In this document: positions 33,688 to 41,549 of the stretch, in pieces
Layout of the letters: each line of letters opens with the position of its first letter
Numbering within the stretch: position 1 is the stretch's first letter
Assembly (NCBI RefSeq): GCF_010548275.1
Contig: NZ_JAAGLT010000018.1
Location: 1 to 64,000, forward strand
Source of the DNA: Streptomyces sp. SID12488
GTDB taxonomy: Bacteria; Actinomycetota; Actinomycetes; Streptomycetales; Streptomycetaceae
DNA: 64,000 bases
Direction of reading: 5' to 3'
Position numbers and translations under genes: made by a program
Notes under the pieces: model-generated
Database searches by the model: none
What the model was told of the DNA's origin: nothing
What the model saw: only the letters and a program-made list of their open reading frames with translations

Positions 33688-34716
33688 ATGCGCGTCGGAG
33701 TACTGACCGGAGGCGGCGACTGCCCCGGGCTCAACGCCGTCATCCGGGCCATCGTCCGCAAGGGCGTACAGGAGTACGAGTATGACTTCGTCGGCTTCCG
33801 GGACGGCTGGCGAGGTCCGCTGGAGGGCGCGAGTGTGCGCCTCGACATCCCGGCCGTGCGTGGCATCCTCCCGCGCGGCGGCACCATCCTCGGCTCCTCG
33901 CGGACCAACCCCCTCAAGCAGGAGAACGGCATAGCCCGCATTCGGGAGAACCTCGCCGCGCTGGAGGTGGACGCGCTCATCGCGATCGGCGGCGAGGACA
34001 CCCTCGGCGTCGCGGCCCGCCTTACCGACGAGTACGGGGTGCCGGTCGTCGCCGTACCGAAGACGATCGACAACGACCTGTCCGCCACCGACTACACCTT
34101 CGGCTTCGACACCGCGGTCGGCATCGCGACGGAGGCGATCGACCGGCTGCACACCACCGCCGAGTCGCACATGCGCGTCCTCGTCTGCGAGGTGATGGGC
34201 CGCCACGCAGGCTGGATCGCCCTCCACTCCGGCCTCGCCGGCGGCGCCAACGTCATCCTCATCCCCGAACAGCGCTTCGACACCGAACAGGTGTGTGCCT
34301 GGGTGACCTCGCGCTTCAGTGCCTCGTACGCGCCGATAGTGGTCGTCGCGGAGGGCGCCATGCCCAAGGACGGCGACATGGTGCTGAAGGACCAGACCCT
34401 CGACTCCTTCGGTCATGTGCGGCTGTCCGGCGTCGGCGAGTGGCTGGCCAAGGAGATCGAGAAGCGGACCGGCAAGGAGGCGCGCACCACGGTGCTGGGC
34501 CATGTCCAGCGAGGCGGCACCCCCAGCGCCTTCGACCGCTGGCTCGCCACCCGCTTCGGCCTGCACGCCATCGAGGCGGTCCGCGACGGCGACTTCGGCA
34601 AGATGGTCGCCCTGCGCGGCACGGACATCGTCCGCGTCCCCATCGCGGAGGCCACGGCGAAACTCAAGACGGTCGACCCGAAGCTGTACGAGGAGGTCAG
34701 CGTCTTCTTCGGCTGA
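33688..34716 (+). CDS. pfkA: 6-phosphofructokinase
   Basis: This 342-residue glycolytic kinase converts fructose 6-phosphate to the 1,6-bisphosphate. It has LTGGGDCPGLN (nucleotide loop), PRGGTILGSSR, a GGED sequence near residue 103, PKTIDND with the catalytic Asp, EVMGRHAGWIAL and IPEQRF. The residue that is Gly in classical ATP enzymes (PGTIDND) is Lys here (PKTIDND). Group III actinobacterial enzymes vary in using ATP or pyrophosphate, so the donor is uncertain. AAGGGAC precedes the ATG. Confidence 0.92.
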   Translation: MRVGVLTGGGDCPGLNAVIRAIVRKGVQEYEYDFVGFRDGWRGPLEGASVRLDIPAVRGILPRGGTILGSSRTNPLKQENGIARIRENLAALEVDALIAIGGEDTLGVAARLTDEYGVPVVAVPKTIDNDLSATDYTFGFDTAVGIATEAIDRLHTTAESHMRVLVCEVMGRHAGWIALHSGLAGGANVILIPEQRFDTEQVCAWVTSRFSASYAPIVVVAEGAMPKDGDMVLKDQTLDSFGHVRLSGVGEWLAKEIEKRTGKEARTTVLGHVQRGGTPSAFDRWLATRFGLHAIEAVRDGDFGKMVALRGTDIVRVPIAEATAKLKTVDPKLYEEVSVFFG

Positions 34717-34726
34717 GGGCGCGCAG

Positions 34727-34754
34727 GGGCGCCCGGGTACGACCCCGGGCGCCC
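34727..34754. terminator. Bidirectional terminator between pfkA and trpEG
   Basis: An 11-bp perfect stem (gggcgcccggg) has a 6-base loop and is located between the two convergent stops. Confidence 0.8.
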
Positions 34755-34761
34755 GTCCGCC

Positions 34762-36633
34762 TCAACCGAGGGTGCCCGCGCCCCGCAGCCGCCCCATCAA
34801 CTCCCGTACGACAGCAGCCCCGTTGAGCGTCAGCACCGACTCCGGGTGGAACTGCACACCCGCGAAACCGGGGCCCCGCAGCGCATGCACCTCGCCGCTC
34901 GCACTCCGGCTGACCTCGATCCGGTGCGCCGCCAGCTCCCTGGAGGCCTCGTCGTCGCAGTGCGCCACGAAGCTGTTGTAGAAACCGACGGTCTCCGTCC
35001 GCCCGAACAGATCGATCTCCGTCTGGGCGCCCTGGTACGGCACATCCTTCCGTACGATCCCCAGCCCCAGCTCCGCCGCGATCAGCTCGTGCCCGAGACA
35101 GACACCGAGGACCCCGTGCCGGTGGTCCCGGACGACCTCGGCGGTCAGTTCGCGCAGGAACCGCATCCTCGGGTCGGCCAGGTCGCCCGGGTCACCGGGG
35201 CCGGGCCCGAGAACCAGCGGCCCCTCGTGCCCTGCGACGGCCTCCCGCAGCCCCGGCTCGTCGTAGCGCCGGACGGTCACCTCCAGGCCCGACGACCGCA
35301 GGACGTGCGCGAGCATCGCCGTGAAGGTGTCCTCGGCGTCGACGACCAGCGCGTGCCCGGAGAGTTCCGCTCCCTTTTCGGGCGCTTCCTGCATCCGCAG
35401 CCAGAACGGCGCCAGCGAGGCCCGCCGCCCGTCCAGCGCCGCCCGCACCCGTGGATCGTCCATGAGCCGCGGCCGTACGCCCGTCTCCCGGGGGCGTCCC
35501 GGTACGACACCCAGCGCGGCCAGCACCCCGGCCGCCTTGGCGTGGGTCTCGGCGACCTCGCCCGCCGGGTCCGAGCCACGGACGAGCGTGGCGCCGACCG
35601 GCACCCGCAGCCGCCCGTCCGGCGCGATGTCGGCGGTCCTGATGAGGATCGGTGAGTCGAGGGTCTGCGCCCCGCCCGCATCCCGCCCGACGAGCGCCAG
35701 CGCCCCCGCGTAATAGCCGCGCCCACCGACCTCGTGCCGCTCGATCACCCGGCAGGCGTTCTGGACGGGCGACCCCGTGACGGTCGCCGCGAACATGGTC
35801 TCCTTCAGCACCTCCCGCACATCCAGCGAGGACCGCCCCCGCAACTCGTACTCCGTGTGCGCGAGATGGGCCATCTCCTTCAGCCGGGGCCCCACCACGA
35901 CCCCGCCCATGTCGCCGACGGTGCACATCATCTTGAGCTCCTCGTCGACGACCATCGACAGCTCCTCGATCTCCTTGCCGTCGGCGAGGAAGGAGAGCAG
36001 GTGTTCGGGGGTGGGCCCCTCGGCCGGATAGCGGTACGTGCCGCTGATCGGGTTCATGACCACGGTGCCGCCGGACATCCGGACGTGCACCTCGGGACTG
36101 GCGCCCACGAGAGTCCGCTCACCGGTGTGTACGACGAACGTCCAGTAGGCGCCTCGCTCCCCGACCAGCAGCCGCCGGAACAGGGCGAGCGCGTCGGCGC
36201 GTCCGAACCCGGGGATCTCGCCCTCGTACGTCCGCCGGATGACGAAGTTCGCCCCCTCGCCCCGCCCGATCTCCTCCCGCAGCACCCGCCCGACGATGTC
36301 CGCGTACTCCTCGTCGCCGACGTCGAAGCCACCGCTCTCGACCCGCACGTCATGAGCGGGGAGCCGGTCCAGCGCCTCCTCCAGAGGGAGTTCGTACGTC
36401 TCCTCGGGTGTGAGCACCGTGAGCGGAGTGCCGTCGTCGCGGACGTCGAAGCCGCGCTCGCGGATCTGGCGGAAGGGGATGAGAGCGAGACCCTCGTCGG
36501 GGATGTCGGCGAGCCGGTCGTACGTGCTCACCGGGCCGACCAGCAGTTCGACCACGGAGTGGTCGTGACCGGGGGCGCGGCGGTGGAGCAGCGCGAACGG
36601 GCGGTTGTCGTGCAGGAGCCGGTCGAGTCGCAT
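34762..36633 (-). CDS. trpEG: Anthranilate synthase, fused TrpE-TrpG type
   Basis: This 623-residue single-chain enzyme makes anthranilate from chorismate and glutamine. The synthase half holds chorismate-binding motifs (PISGTYRYPAEGPTPEHLLSF, VDEELKMMCTVGDMGG, EMAHLAHTEYELRG, FAATVTGSPVQNA and GYYAGALALVGRDAGG). The glutaminase half runs from about residue 430, with the nucleophile in GVCLGHELIAAELG and a late FHPES. Part of the usual TrpE N-terminus is shorter than in unfused enzymes. The ATG follows GAAGAGG. A Trp-rich leader peptide and attenuator precede it. Confidence 0.9.
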   Translation of the reverse strand: MRLDRLLHDNRPFALLHRRAPGHDHSVVELLVGPVSTYDRLADIPDEGLALIPFRQIRERGFDVRDDGTPLTVLTPEETYELPLEEALDRLPAHDVRVESGGFDVGDEEYADIVGRVLREEIGRGEGANFVIRRTYEGEIPGFGRADALALFRRLLVGERGAYWTFVVHTGERTLVGASPEVHVRMSGGTVVMNPISGTYRYPAEGPTPEHLLSFLADGKEIEELSMVVDEELKMMCTVGDMGGVVVGPRLKEMAHLAHTEYELRGRSSLDVREVLKETMFAATVTGSPVQNACRVIERHEVGGRGYYAGALALVGRDAGGAQTLDSPILIRTADIAPDGRLRVPVGATLVRGSDPAGEVAETHAKAAGVLAALGVVPGRPRETGVRPRLMDDPRVRAALDGRRASLAPFWLRMQEAPEKGAELSGHALVVDAEDTFTAMLAHVLRSSGLEVTVRRYDEPGLREAVAGHEGPLVLGPGPGDPGDLADPRMRFLRELTAEVVRDHRHGVLGVCLGHELIAAELGLGIVRKDVPYQGAQTEIDLFGRTETVGFYNSFVAHCDDEASRELAAHRIEVSRSASGEVHALRGPGFAGVQFHPESVLTLNGAAVVRELMGRLRGAGTLG

Positions 36634-36718
36634 CGTTCCTCTTCCATCGATCGATGACTGGATCAGTGATCGGGAGGAACGGCCCGGCGCGGAAGTCCGC
36701 GGAAGTCCGCGAAAACAC

Positions 36719-36745
36719 CGAAGGCCGCCCCTCGGGCGGCCTTCG
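36719..36745 (-). terminator. trp attenuator terminator
   Basis: A 12-bp perfect stem (cgaaggccgccc with its complement) has a 3-base loop and is followed in the minus direction by GTGTTTTC. It lies between the leader peptide and the trpEG start. Just downstream is a repeated ggaagtccgc (36691-36710). Confidence 0.85.
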
Positions 36746-36751
36746 CGAAGT

Positions 36752-36767
36752 CTTGCGTACGCGCAAG
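36752..36767 (-). promoter_or_regulatory. Short hairpin between leader peptide and attenuator terminator
   Basis: A 6-bp cttgcg/cgcaag stem has a tetraloop and ends just at the leader peptide stop codon. It could be the pause or part of a competing (anti-terminator) structure. Which pairing forms depends on ribosome position at the Trp codons. Confidence 0.6.
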
Positions 36768-36830
36768 TCAGTGGGCCGCCGAGTGAGCGGGCCACCACCA
36801 GTTCTGGTTCTGGGTCGAGTGCGCGAACAT
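36768..36830 (-). CDS. trpL: trp leader peptide with three consecutive Trp codons
   Basis: This 20-residue open frame (ATG at 36830, TGA at 36768) reads MFAHSTQNQN-WWW-PAHSAAH. The three adjacent Trp codons are the sensor of charged tRNA-Trp: when Trp is short the ribosome stalls there and the terminator at 36719 should not form. Leader peptides of this kind are known for streptomycete trp genes. Located directly upstream of trpEG and absent from longer-ORF views. Confidence 0.88.
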   Translation of the reverse strand: MFAHSTQNQNWWWPAHSAAH

Positions 36831-36965
36831 GCGACGGACCATACACCAAGGGTCGCGGGCAGATCGTGAACCGGCGCACGGACCAGCGATTCCGCTCACC
36901 GGACCCGAACGAGCGAACCGCGTCTCACTTGATGAGCAGGCGGATGGACGCCCGACACGACCCCG

Positions 36966-36971
36966 TAATGT
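36966..36971 (+). promoter_or_regulatory. -10 element of a probable leaderless promoter for aroH
   Basis: TAATGT ends 7 bases before the GTG start at 36979. No ribosome-binding site is present. Confidence 0.52.
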
Positions 36972-36978
36972 TGGGTCC

Positions 36979-38331
36979 GTGACCGTGAACGCTAAGACCA
37001 GCGCCAGCGCTGGCAACACCTGGCGAGACCTGCCCGCGGCGCAGCAGCCCGAGTACCCCGACACCGAGGCTCTGCGCGCAGTCGTTGCGGAGCTCGAGTC
37101 GTATCCGCCGCTCGTCTTCGCGGGCGAGTGCGACCAGCTGCGCGCCCGGATGGCGGCCGTCGCCAAGGGAGAGGCGTTCCTCCTCCAGGGCGGCGACTGC
37201 GCCGAGTCCTTCGACGGCGTCGGCGCCGAGCAGATCCGCGCCAAGCTGAAGACCCTCCTCCAGATGGGCGCCGTCCTCACCTACGCGGCCTCCGTGCCGG
37301 TCGTGAAGGTCGGCCGGATCGCCGGCCAGTACTCGAAGCCGCGCTCCAAGGGCACCGAGACCCGCGACGGTGTGACCCTGCCGACGTACCGCGGTGACTC
37401 GGTCAACGGCTTCGACTTCGACGAGAAGTCCCGCATCCCGGACCCCGAGCGGCTGAAGCGGATGTACAACGCGTCCGCCTCCACGCTCAACCTGGTCCGC
37501 GCCTTCACCACCGGCGGCTACGCCGACCTGCGCCAGGTGCACGCCTGGAACCAGGACTTCGTGAAGTCGTCCCCGTCCGGCCAGCGGTACGAGCAGCTGG
37601 CCCGCGAGATCGACAACGCGCTGAACTTCATGCGCGCCTGCGGCACGGACCCGGCCGAGTTCCAGACGGTCGAGTTCTACTCCTCCCACGAGGCGCTGCT
37701 GCTGGACTACGAGTCGGCGCTGACCCGTGTCGACTCCCGCACCGGACGGCTGTACGACGTCTCGGCGCACATGGTGTGGATCGGTGAGCGCACCCGGCAA
37801 CTGGACGGCGCGCACATCGAGTTCGCCTCCCAGGTCCGCAACCCGATCGGCATCAAGCTCGGCCCGACGACGACGGCCGAGGAGGCGCTGCAGTACATCG
37901 AGCGTCTCGACCCGGACCGTGAGCCGGGCCGGCTGACCTTCATCGTCCGGATGGGCGCCGACAAGGTCCGTGACAAGCTGCCCGAGCTGGTCGAGAAGGT
38001 CACGGCGTCGGGTTCGACGGTGGCCTGGATCACCGACCCGATGCACGGCAACACGTACGAGGCGGCCTCCGGTCACAAGACCCGCCGCTTCGACGATGTG
38101 CTCGACGAGGTCAAGGGCTTCTTCGAGGTCCACAAGGAGCTGGGTACGCACCCCGGCGGTATCCATGTGGAGCTGACGGGTGACGACGTCACCGAGTGCG
38201 TGGGCGGCGGCGACGAGATCTTCGTCGACGACCTGCACCACCGCTACGAGACGGCCTGCGACCCCCGGCTGAACCGCAGCCAGTCGCTCGACCTGGCGTT
38301 CCTGGTCGCGGAGATGTACCGGGACCAGTAG
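36979..38331 (+). CDS. aroH: Class II 3-deoxy-7-phosphoheptulonate synthase
   Basis: This 450-residue enzyme condenses PEP and erythrose 4-phosphate, the first step of the shikimate pathway. Class II (plant-like) motifs are seen: LQGGDCAESFDG, VGRIAGQYSKPRS, RGDSVNGFDF, WIGERTRQLDGAHIEF, ITDPMHGNTYEA and ELTGDDVTECVGGG. The GTG at 36979 follows a leaderless -10. The divergent partner is the attenuated trpEG, so aromatic synthesis is controlled from this intergenic region. Confidence 0.94.
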   Translation: MTVNAKTSASAGNTWRDLPAAQQPEYPDTEALRAVVAELESYPPLVFAGECDQLRARMAAVAKGEAFLLQGGDCAESFDGVGAEQIRAKLKTLLQMGAVLTYAASVPVVKVGRIAGQYSKPRSKGTETRDGVTLPTYRGDSVNGFDFDEKSRIPDPERLKRMYNASASTLNLVRAFTTGGYADLRQVHAWNQDFVKSSPSGQRYEQLAREIDNALNFMRACGTDPAEFQTVEFYSSHEALLLDYESALTRVDSRTGRLYDVSAHMVWIGERTRQLDGAHIEFASQVRNPIGIKLGPTTTAEEALQYIERLDPDREPGRLTFIVRMGADKVRDKLPELVEKVTASGSTVAWITDPMHGNTYEAASGHKTRRFDDVLDEVKGFFEVHKELGTHPGGIHVELTGDDVTECVGGGDEIFVDDLHHRYETACDPRLNRSQSLDLAFLVAEMYRDQ

Positions 38332-38370
38332 CAGATCACCAGTAGTTGCGCCTCTTACCGGCGCGTGCCA

Positions 38371-38402
38371 TGGGGCGCGGATCACATACGATCCGCGCCC
38401 CA
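38371..38402. terminator. Terminator of aroH
   Basis: A 13-bp perfect stem (tggggcgcggatc with gatccgcgcccca) has a 6-base loop and is followed by ACTTTT at 38406. Confidence 0.88.
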
Positions 38403-38431
38403 CACCACTTTTCGGGCACCTGCGAGCCGGG

Positions 38432-38450
38432 TAAGGTTAGGTTTGCCTCA
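38432..38450. promoter_or_regulatory. Putative DmdR1/IdeR iron box upstream of bfd
   Basis: TAAGGTTAGGTTTGCCTCA matches 14 of 19 positions of the streptomycete iron-box consensus as I recall it (TTAGGTTAGGCTCACCTAA). It lies 66 bases before the bfd GTG, between the aroH terminator and the gene. DmdR1 is the DtxR-type Fe2+ repressor of streptomycetes. Confidence 0.72.
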
Positions 38451-38516
38451 CCGGCCAGATGGACATCCTTGGTCTTGGTGCGGCACGACCTTTGGCCCCG
38501 TCGGGAGGTGACCCGC

Positions 38517-38756
38517 GTGTACGTCTGCAACTGCTTCGGAGTGACCGAGACGCAGGTGAAGAAGCACGCGGCGGAAGGTGCCAGCACCCCCCGGCAGATA
38601 GCTTCGGCCTGCAAGGCGGGCACGGACTGCGGCTCGTGCGTACGACGCATCCAGGCCCTGCTGGGCAGGGGCGCCTGCCCGTCCCGCGGGCTCGTGGACG
38701 AGGGCCGGCAAGTCCTGGCCGAACACCTGGCCGAACAACTGGACGAGGCTGCCTAG
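38517..38756 (+). CDS. bfd: Bacterioferritin-associated [2Fe-2S] ferredoxin
   Basis: This 79-residue protein has a BFD-like [2Fe-2S] domain with the CxC...CxxC pattern (VCNCFGVTE and AGTDCGSCVRRI). In other bacteria Bfd reduces ferric iron stored in bacterioferritin for release. GGGAGGTG precedes the GTG start. It converges with bfr with a 4-base overlap, so the two form a functional pair for iron storage and mobilisation. An iron box upstream predicts de-repression under iron starvation. Confidence 0.92.
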   Translation: MYVCNCFGVTETQVKKHAAEGASTPRQIASACKAGTDCGSCVRRIQALLGRGACPSRGLVDEGRQVLAEHLAEQLDEAA

Positions 38757-39232
38757 CTCTCCGGCTGCTCGATGAGCTGCGCGATGTAGAGCGGCTCGCC
38801 GAGCTTCTCCACCAGTTCCAGCTGGGTGTCCAGATAGTCGATGTGGTGCTCCTCGTCCGCGAGGATCGACTCGAAGATGTTCGCGGACGTGATGTCGCCC
38901 TTGCCGCGCATGACCTCGATACCGCGCTTGAGGCGGTCGATCGCCTCGACCTCGACCTGCCGGTCCGCCTGGAACATCTCCGTGAGGGTCTGGCCCACCC
39001 GCACATGGAAGAGCCGCTGGTAGTTCGGCAGACCCTCCAGGAACAGGATGCGGTCGGTGAGGATCTCCGCGTGCTTCATCTCGTCGATGGACTCGTGCCG
39101 CGTGTACTTCGCGAGCTTCGTCCAGCCGAAGTTCTCCTGCATCTTCGCGTGCAGGAAGTACTGGTTGATCGCCGTGAGTTCGGCGGTCAGCTGCTCGTTG
39201 AGGAATTCGAGGACCTCGGGGTCGCCCTGCAT
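38753..39232 (-). CDS. bfr: Bacterioferritin
   Basis: This 159-residue heme ferritin subunit has MQGDPEVLEFLNEQLTAELTAINQYF with the first ferroxidase Glu, a HESIDEMKHAE helix that holds both ferroxidase ligands and the heme-binding Met, ILFLEGLPNYQ, and an ADEEHHIDYL motif. All ligands of a functional di-iron centre are present. The ATG at 39232 gives the family start. AAGGAG precedes it at about 7 bases. The open frame 34 codons upstream is non-coding-like. Confidence 0.94.
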   Translation of the reverse strand: MQGDPEVLEFLNEQLTAELTAINQYFLHAKMQENFGWTKLAKYTRHESIDEMKHAEILTDRILFLEGLPNYQRLFHVRVGQTLTEMFQADRQVEVEAIDRLKRGIEVMRGKGDITSANIFESILADEEHHIDYLDTQLELVEKLGEPLYIAQLIEQPES

Positions 39233-39306
39233 CGCAGAGGCTCCTTCCAAACGGGGACTTGCTGGGTTGCCGCCGAATGATCGCATCGCTGCCGAAGATC
39301 GTCCAG

Positions 39307-39320
39307 TAAGTGCGCACTTA
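39307..39320. promoter_or_regulatory. 14-bp palindrome in the bfr upstream region
   Basis: TAAGTGCGCACTTA is a perfect palindrome about 75 bases upstream of bfr and 97 upstream of the divergent Mo-enzyme gene. It is a candidate operator. It does not resemble the iron box. Confidence 0.5.
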
Positions 39321-39416
39321 GTAAGTAAGGGCATGCTTAGTCCAAGTTATCCGGACTTGTTGGAATCTGGACTGGCCTGGTCATGCGCACTCTCCCTGGT
39401 CTGTCAGGATGGAGAC

Positions 39417-40064
39417 ATGGGTCAGCCGGTGGAAAGCGAATCGGGAGAGCGCGATTCAGGTGGTGCGGCGCAGCCCGAATTGCCGCCGGGGCAGCGAGTA
39501 CAGCGAGGCTGGCCGGTCACTCATTACGGCCCGGTCCCCAAATTCCGCGCCGAACGCTGGGAGTTCAGGGTTTTCGGCGCCACCGCCGACGGTGAGAAGC
39601 ACTGCTGGAGCCATGAGGAGTTCACGGCCCTGCCGTACTCCTCCGTTCTGGCAGACCTGCACTGCGTCACGAAGTTCAGCATGCTCGGCGCCGAGTGGGG
39701 CGGAATTCCGGCGCGGACGATCCTCACGGCGGCTCCGCCGGCGCCCGAGGTCACACACGTCATGGTCTGGGCGGAATACGGCTTCAGCTCGAATCTCCGG
39801 CTGGCCGATTTCGCCTCCGACGGCACGATCTTCGCCACCCACAAGGACGGCGAACTCCTCACCGCCGAACACGGCTTCCCGCTCCGGCTGGTGGTGCCCC
39901 ACCTGTACGCCTGGAAGGGTCCCAAGTGGGTGCGCGGGGTGGAGTACATGACCGCCGACCGCCGCGGCTTCTGGGAGGAGCGCGGCTATCACAATGTCGG
40001 CGACCCGTGGCGCGAGCAGCGCTACTCGTACCAGGAGGAGCCCGGGGACGGCCCCGAGCTCTGA
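39417..40064 (+). CDS. Sulfite-oxidase-like molybdopterin protein
   Basis: This 215-residue cytoplasmic protein has the Mo-cofactor domain of the sulfite oxidase family, including the Mo-ligating Cys in LHCVTKFSMLGAEWGGIPART. GFSSNLRL and AWKGPKWVRGVEYM follow. It lacks the C-terminal dimerisation domain and a Tat signal, so it is the short form often called sulfite oxidase-like. The ATG at 39417 has GGAG just upstream. The 5' extension of the open frame is ignored as it is antisense to bfr. Substrate is unknown. Confidence 0.82.
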   Translation: MGQPVESESGERDSGGAAQPELPPGQRVQRGWPVTHYGPVPKFRAERWEFRVFGATADGEKHCWSHEEFTALPYSSVLADLHCVTKFSMLGAEWGGIPARTILTAAPPAPEVTHVMVWAEYGFSSNLRLADFASDGTIFATHKDGELLTAEHGFPLRLVVPHLYAWKGPKWVRGVEYMTADRRGFWEERGYHNVGDPWREQRYSYQEEPGDGPEL

Positions 40065-40082
40065 GGTCCTGAGGTCCTGAGG

Positions 40083-40574
40083 TCAGTGGTGGTACTGGTG
40101 CACCACCGCGTGGCCCTTGCCGCGGCCGATCGTCCACTTGTTGACCGGCGTGGTGACGACGAACGCGATGGCCAGCGAGATCGCCAGCGCGCCCCAGAAG
40201 AGCAGATCGTCGAGCTGGGCGTCCATCGCTCCGGGCCACAGCACGATCACGCCGTTGTCGACCAGCTCCATCACGGCGATCGACAGGGTGTCCGCGGCCA
40301 GCGCGATCCGGACGGCCGTACGGAGGTCGACGCCGGCTCGCAGGACGCCGCGCAGGGTGAGTGAGTAGCCGAAGAAGAACGCCAGGATGATCGCCAGGAC
40401 GGTGGTGGGCAGGTTTCCCCAGCCCAATGCCGTGCCGATGACCATGCCGAGCACCTCGCCGATGGCGCAGCCGGTGAGGCAGTGGAGGGTGGCCTGGACG
40501 GCCACGGCCCAGGTGGCGGCCGGGGGCTGCTGGTGTGTGTGCTCGTGCTGGTGTGCGTGTGCCTCGTGCTCCAT
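40083..40574 (-). CDS. DUF4396 membrane protein with histidine-rich ends
   Basis: This 163-residue protein has about four membrane helices and an N-terminal MEHEAHAHQHEHTHQQ segment, with the C-terminus again ending HAVVHQYHH. Such histidine clusters usually bind transition metals. GGGAG precedes the ATG. A CsoR-type palindrome overlaps its -10, so copper control is likely. The molecular function (transport or metal handling) is not established. Confidence 0.83.
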   Translation of the reverse strand: MEHEAHAHQHEHTHQQPPAATWAVAVQATLHCLTGCAIGEVLGMVIGTALGWGNLPTTVLAIILAFFFGYSLTLRGVLRAGVDLRTAVRIALAADTLSIAVMELVDNGVIVLWPGAMDAQLDDLLFWGALAISLAIAFVVTTPVNKWTIGRGKGHAVVHQYHH

Positions 40575-40614
40575 GAGTACTCCCGGTGAGGTTCGGCTGA
40601 CTGCACTCGCCAGC

Positions 40615-40620
40615 AACATA
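40615..40620 (-). promoter_or_regulatory. -10 element of the DUF4396 promoter
   Basis: TATGTT on the minus strand, partly inside the palindrome at 40618-40634, leaves a 35-40-base leader to the ATG. Confidence 0.45.
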
Positions 40621-40634
40621 CCCCCCAGGGGTAT
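40618..40634. promoter_or_regulatory. Putative CsoR operator upstream of the DUF4396 gene
   Basis: ATACCCCCCAGGGGTAT is a perfect 17-bp palindrome with the TACCC...GGGTA core used by copper-sensing CsoR repressors. It overlaps the -10 and is 44 bases before the ATG. The start of the DUF4396 protein is histidine-rich, which supports the metal link. Confidence 0.7.
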
Positions 40635-40642
40635 TCCCGAAG

Positions 40643-41515
40643 CTACTCCCCGTCCCGGAGTTTCTTCAGCCGCTCCACATCCGCCGCGTGCCCTTCCTTC
40701 CCGCCGGGCGTCTCGATGATCAGCGGTACGCCCTCGGTCGCGGGGTGCGTCATCAGTGCGCGGAACGGGTCCTCGCCGATATGGCCCGCGCCGATGTTCT
40801 CGTGCCGGTCCTTGTGTGCGCCGACCACGTCCTTGGAGTCGTTGGCGTGGATCAGCTTCAGCCGCCCCTCGCCGACCGTGTCCACGAGCAGATCGAGGGT
40901 CTGGTGCATCCCGCTGGGCCCGGTCAGATCGTGCCCGGCGGCGAAGATGTGGCAGGTGTCGAGACAGACGCCGAGCCTGGGATGGGCGTCGAGCGCCTCG
41001 AAGTACGGCCCGAAGTCCCAGGTGCGCGAACAGAGTGAGGAGCCCTGCCCGGCGGTCGACTCGAGAAGCAGAAACGGGTCGTCGTCGTGGGTGAGCTCGT
41101 CGAGGAGCGGCAGCAGATACTCCCGTACCTGCTTGAGGGCCACGGGCCGGTCCCGTCCGCCGGTCGCGCTCCCGGTGTGTACCACCACGCCCAGCGCGCC
41201 GATCTCCCGCCCGCGCCGCAGCGAGTGCCGCAGCGACTCCACCGACCGCTCGACGGTCGCCTCGGTGTGCGAGCCGAAGTTGATCAGGTATGGGGCATGG
41301 ACGTACGCCGGGATCGAGCCGTCGGCGCACGCCGTCCGGAACGCCTCGTCCTGCCGGGGATTTCCGACCGGTGTCGCCCAGCCGCGCGGGTTGGCTACGA
41401 ACACCTGCACGGTCTCGGCCAGGAGGTCACGGGCGTAGGACAGGCCGACGGAGTGGAGACCGCCGGCCACGGGAACATGGCCGCCGACGGGGTTGCGGAG
41501 CTGCTTGCTGGTCAC
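40643..41515 (-). CDS. Endonuclease IV (AP endonuclease, deoxyribonuclease IV family)
   Basis: This 290-residue TIM-barrel base-excision repair enzyme has GGHVPVAGGLHS at the N-terminus, YVHAPYLIN, a VHTGS motif, LLLEST (metal Glu), GVCLDTCHIFAAG (Asp/His ligands), LIHANDSKDVVGAHKDRHENIGAGHIG and IIETPGG. The full trinuclear zinc ligand set is present. It starts at a GTG (41515) and is convergent-spaced with neighbours. Confidence 0.92.
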   Translation of the reverse strand: MTSKQLRNPVGGHVPVAGGLHSVGLSYARDLLAETVQVFVANPRGWATPVGNPRQDEAFRTACADGSIPAYVHAPYLINFGSHTEATVERSVESLRHSLRRGREIGALGVVVHTGSATGGRDRPVALKQVREYLLPLLDELTHDDDPFLLLESTAGQGSSLCSRTWDFGPYFEALDAHPRLGVCLDTCHIFAAGHDLTGPSGMHQTLDLLVDTVGEGRLKLIHANDSKDVVGAHKDRHENIGAGHIGEDPFRALMTHPATEGVPLIIETPGGKEGHAADVERLKKLRDGE

Positions 41516-41549
41516 CCGTTCAGGGTGTCACGCGGCGCCGCGACTCCCG

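Noticed and set aside
36829..36978. N-terminal extension of the aroH frame
   Set aside because: Begins inside the divergent trp leader region and lacks DAHP synthase similarity. The GTG at 36979 fits a leaderless promoter.
40065..40082. Triple gaggtcct repeat after the Mo-enzyme gene
   Set aside because: Only 8-base units in a 20-base gap, likely chance or slippage; no CRISPR or regulatory pattern.
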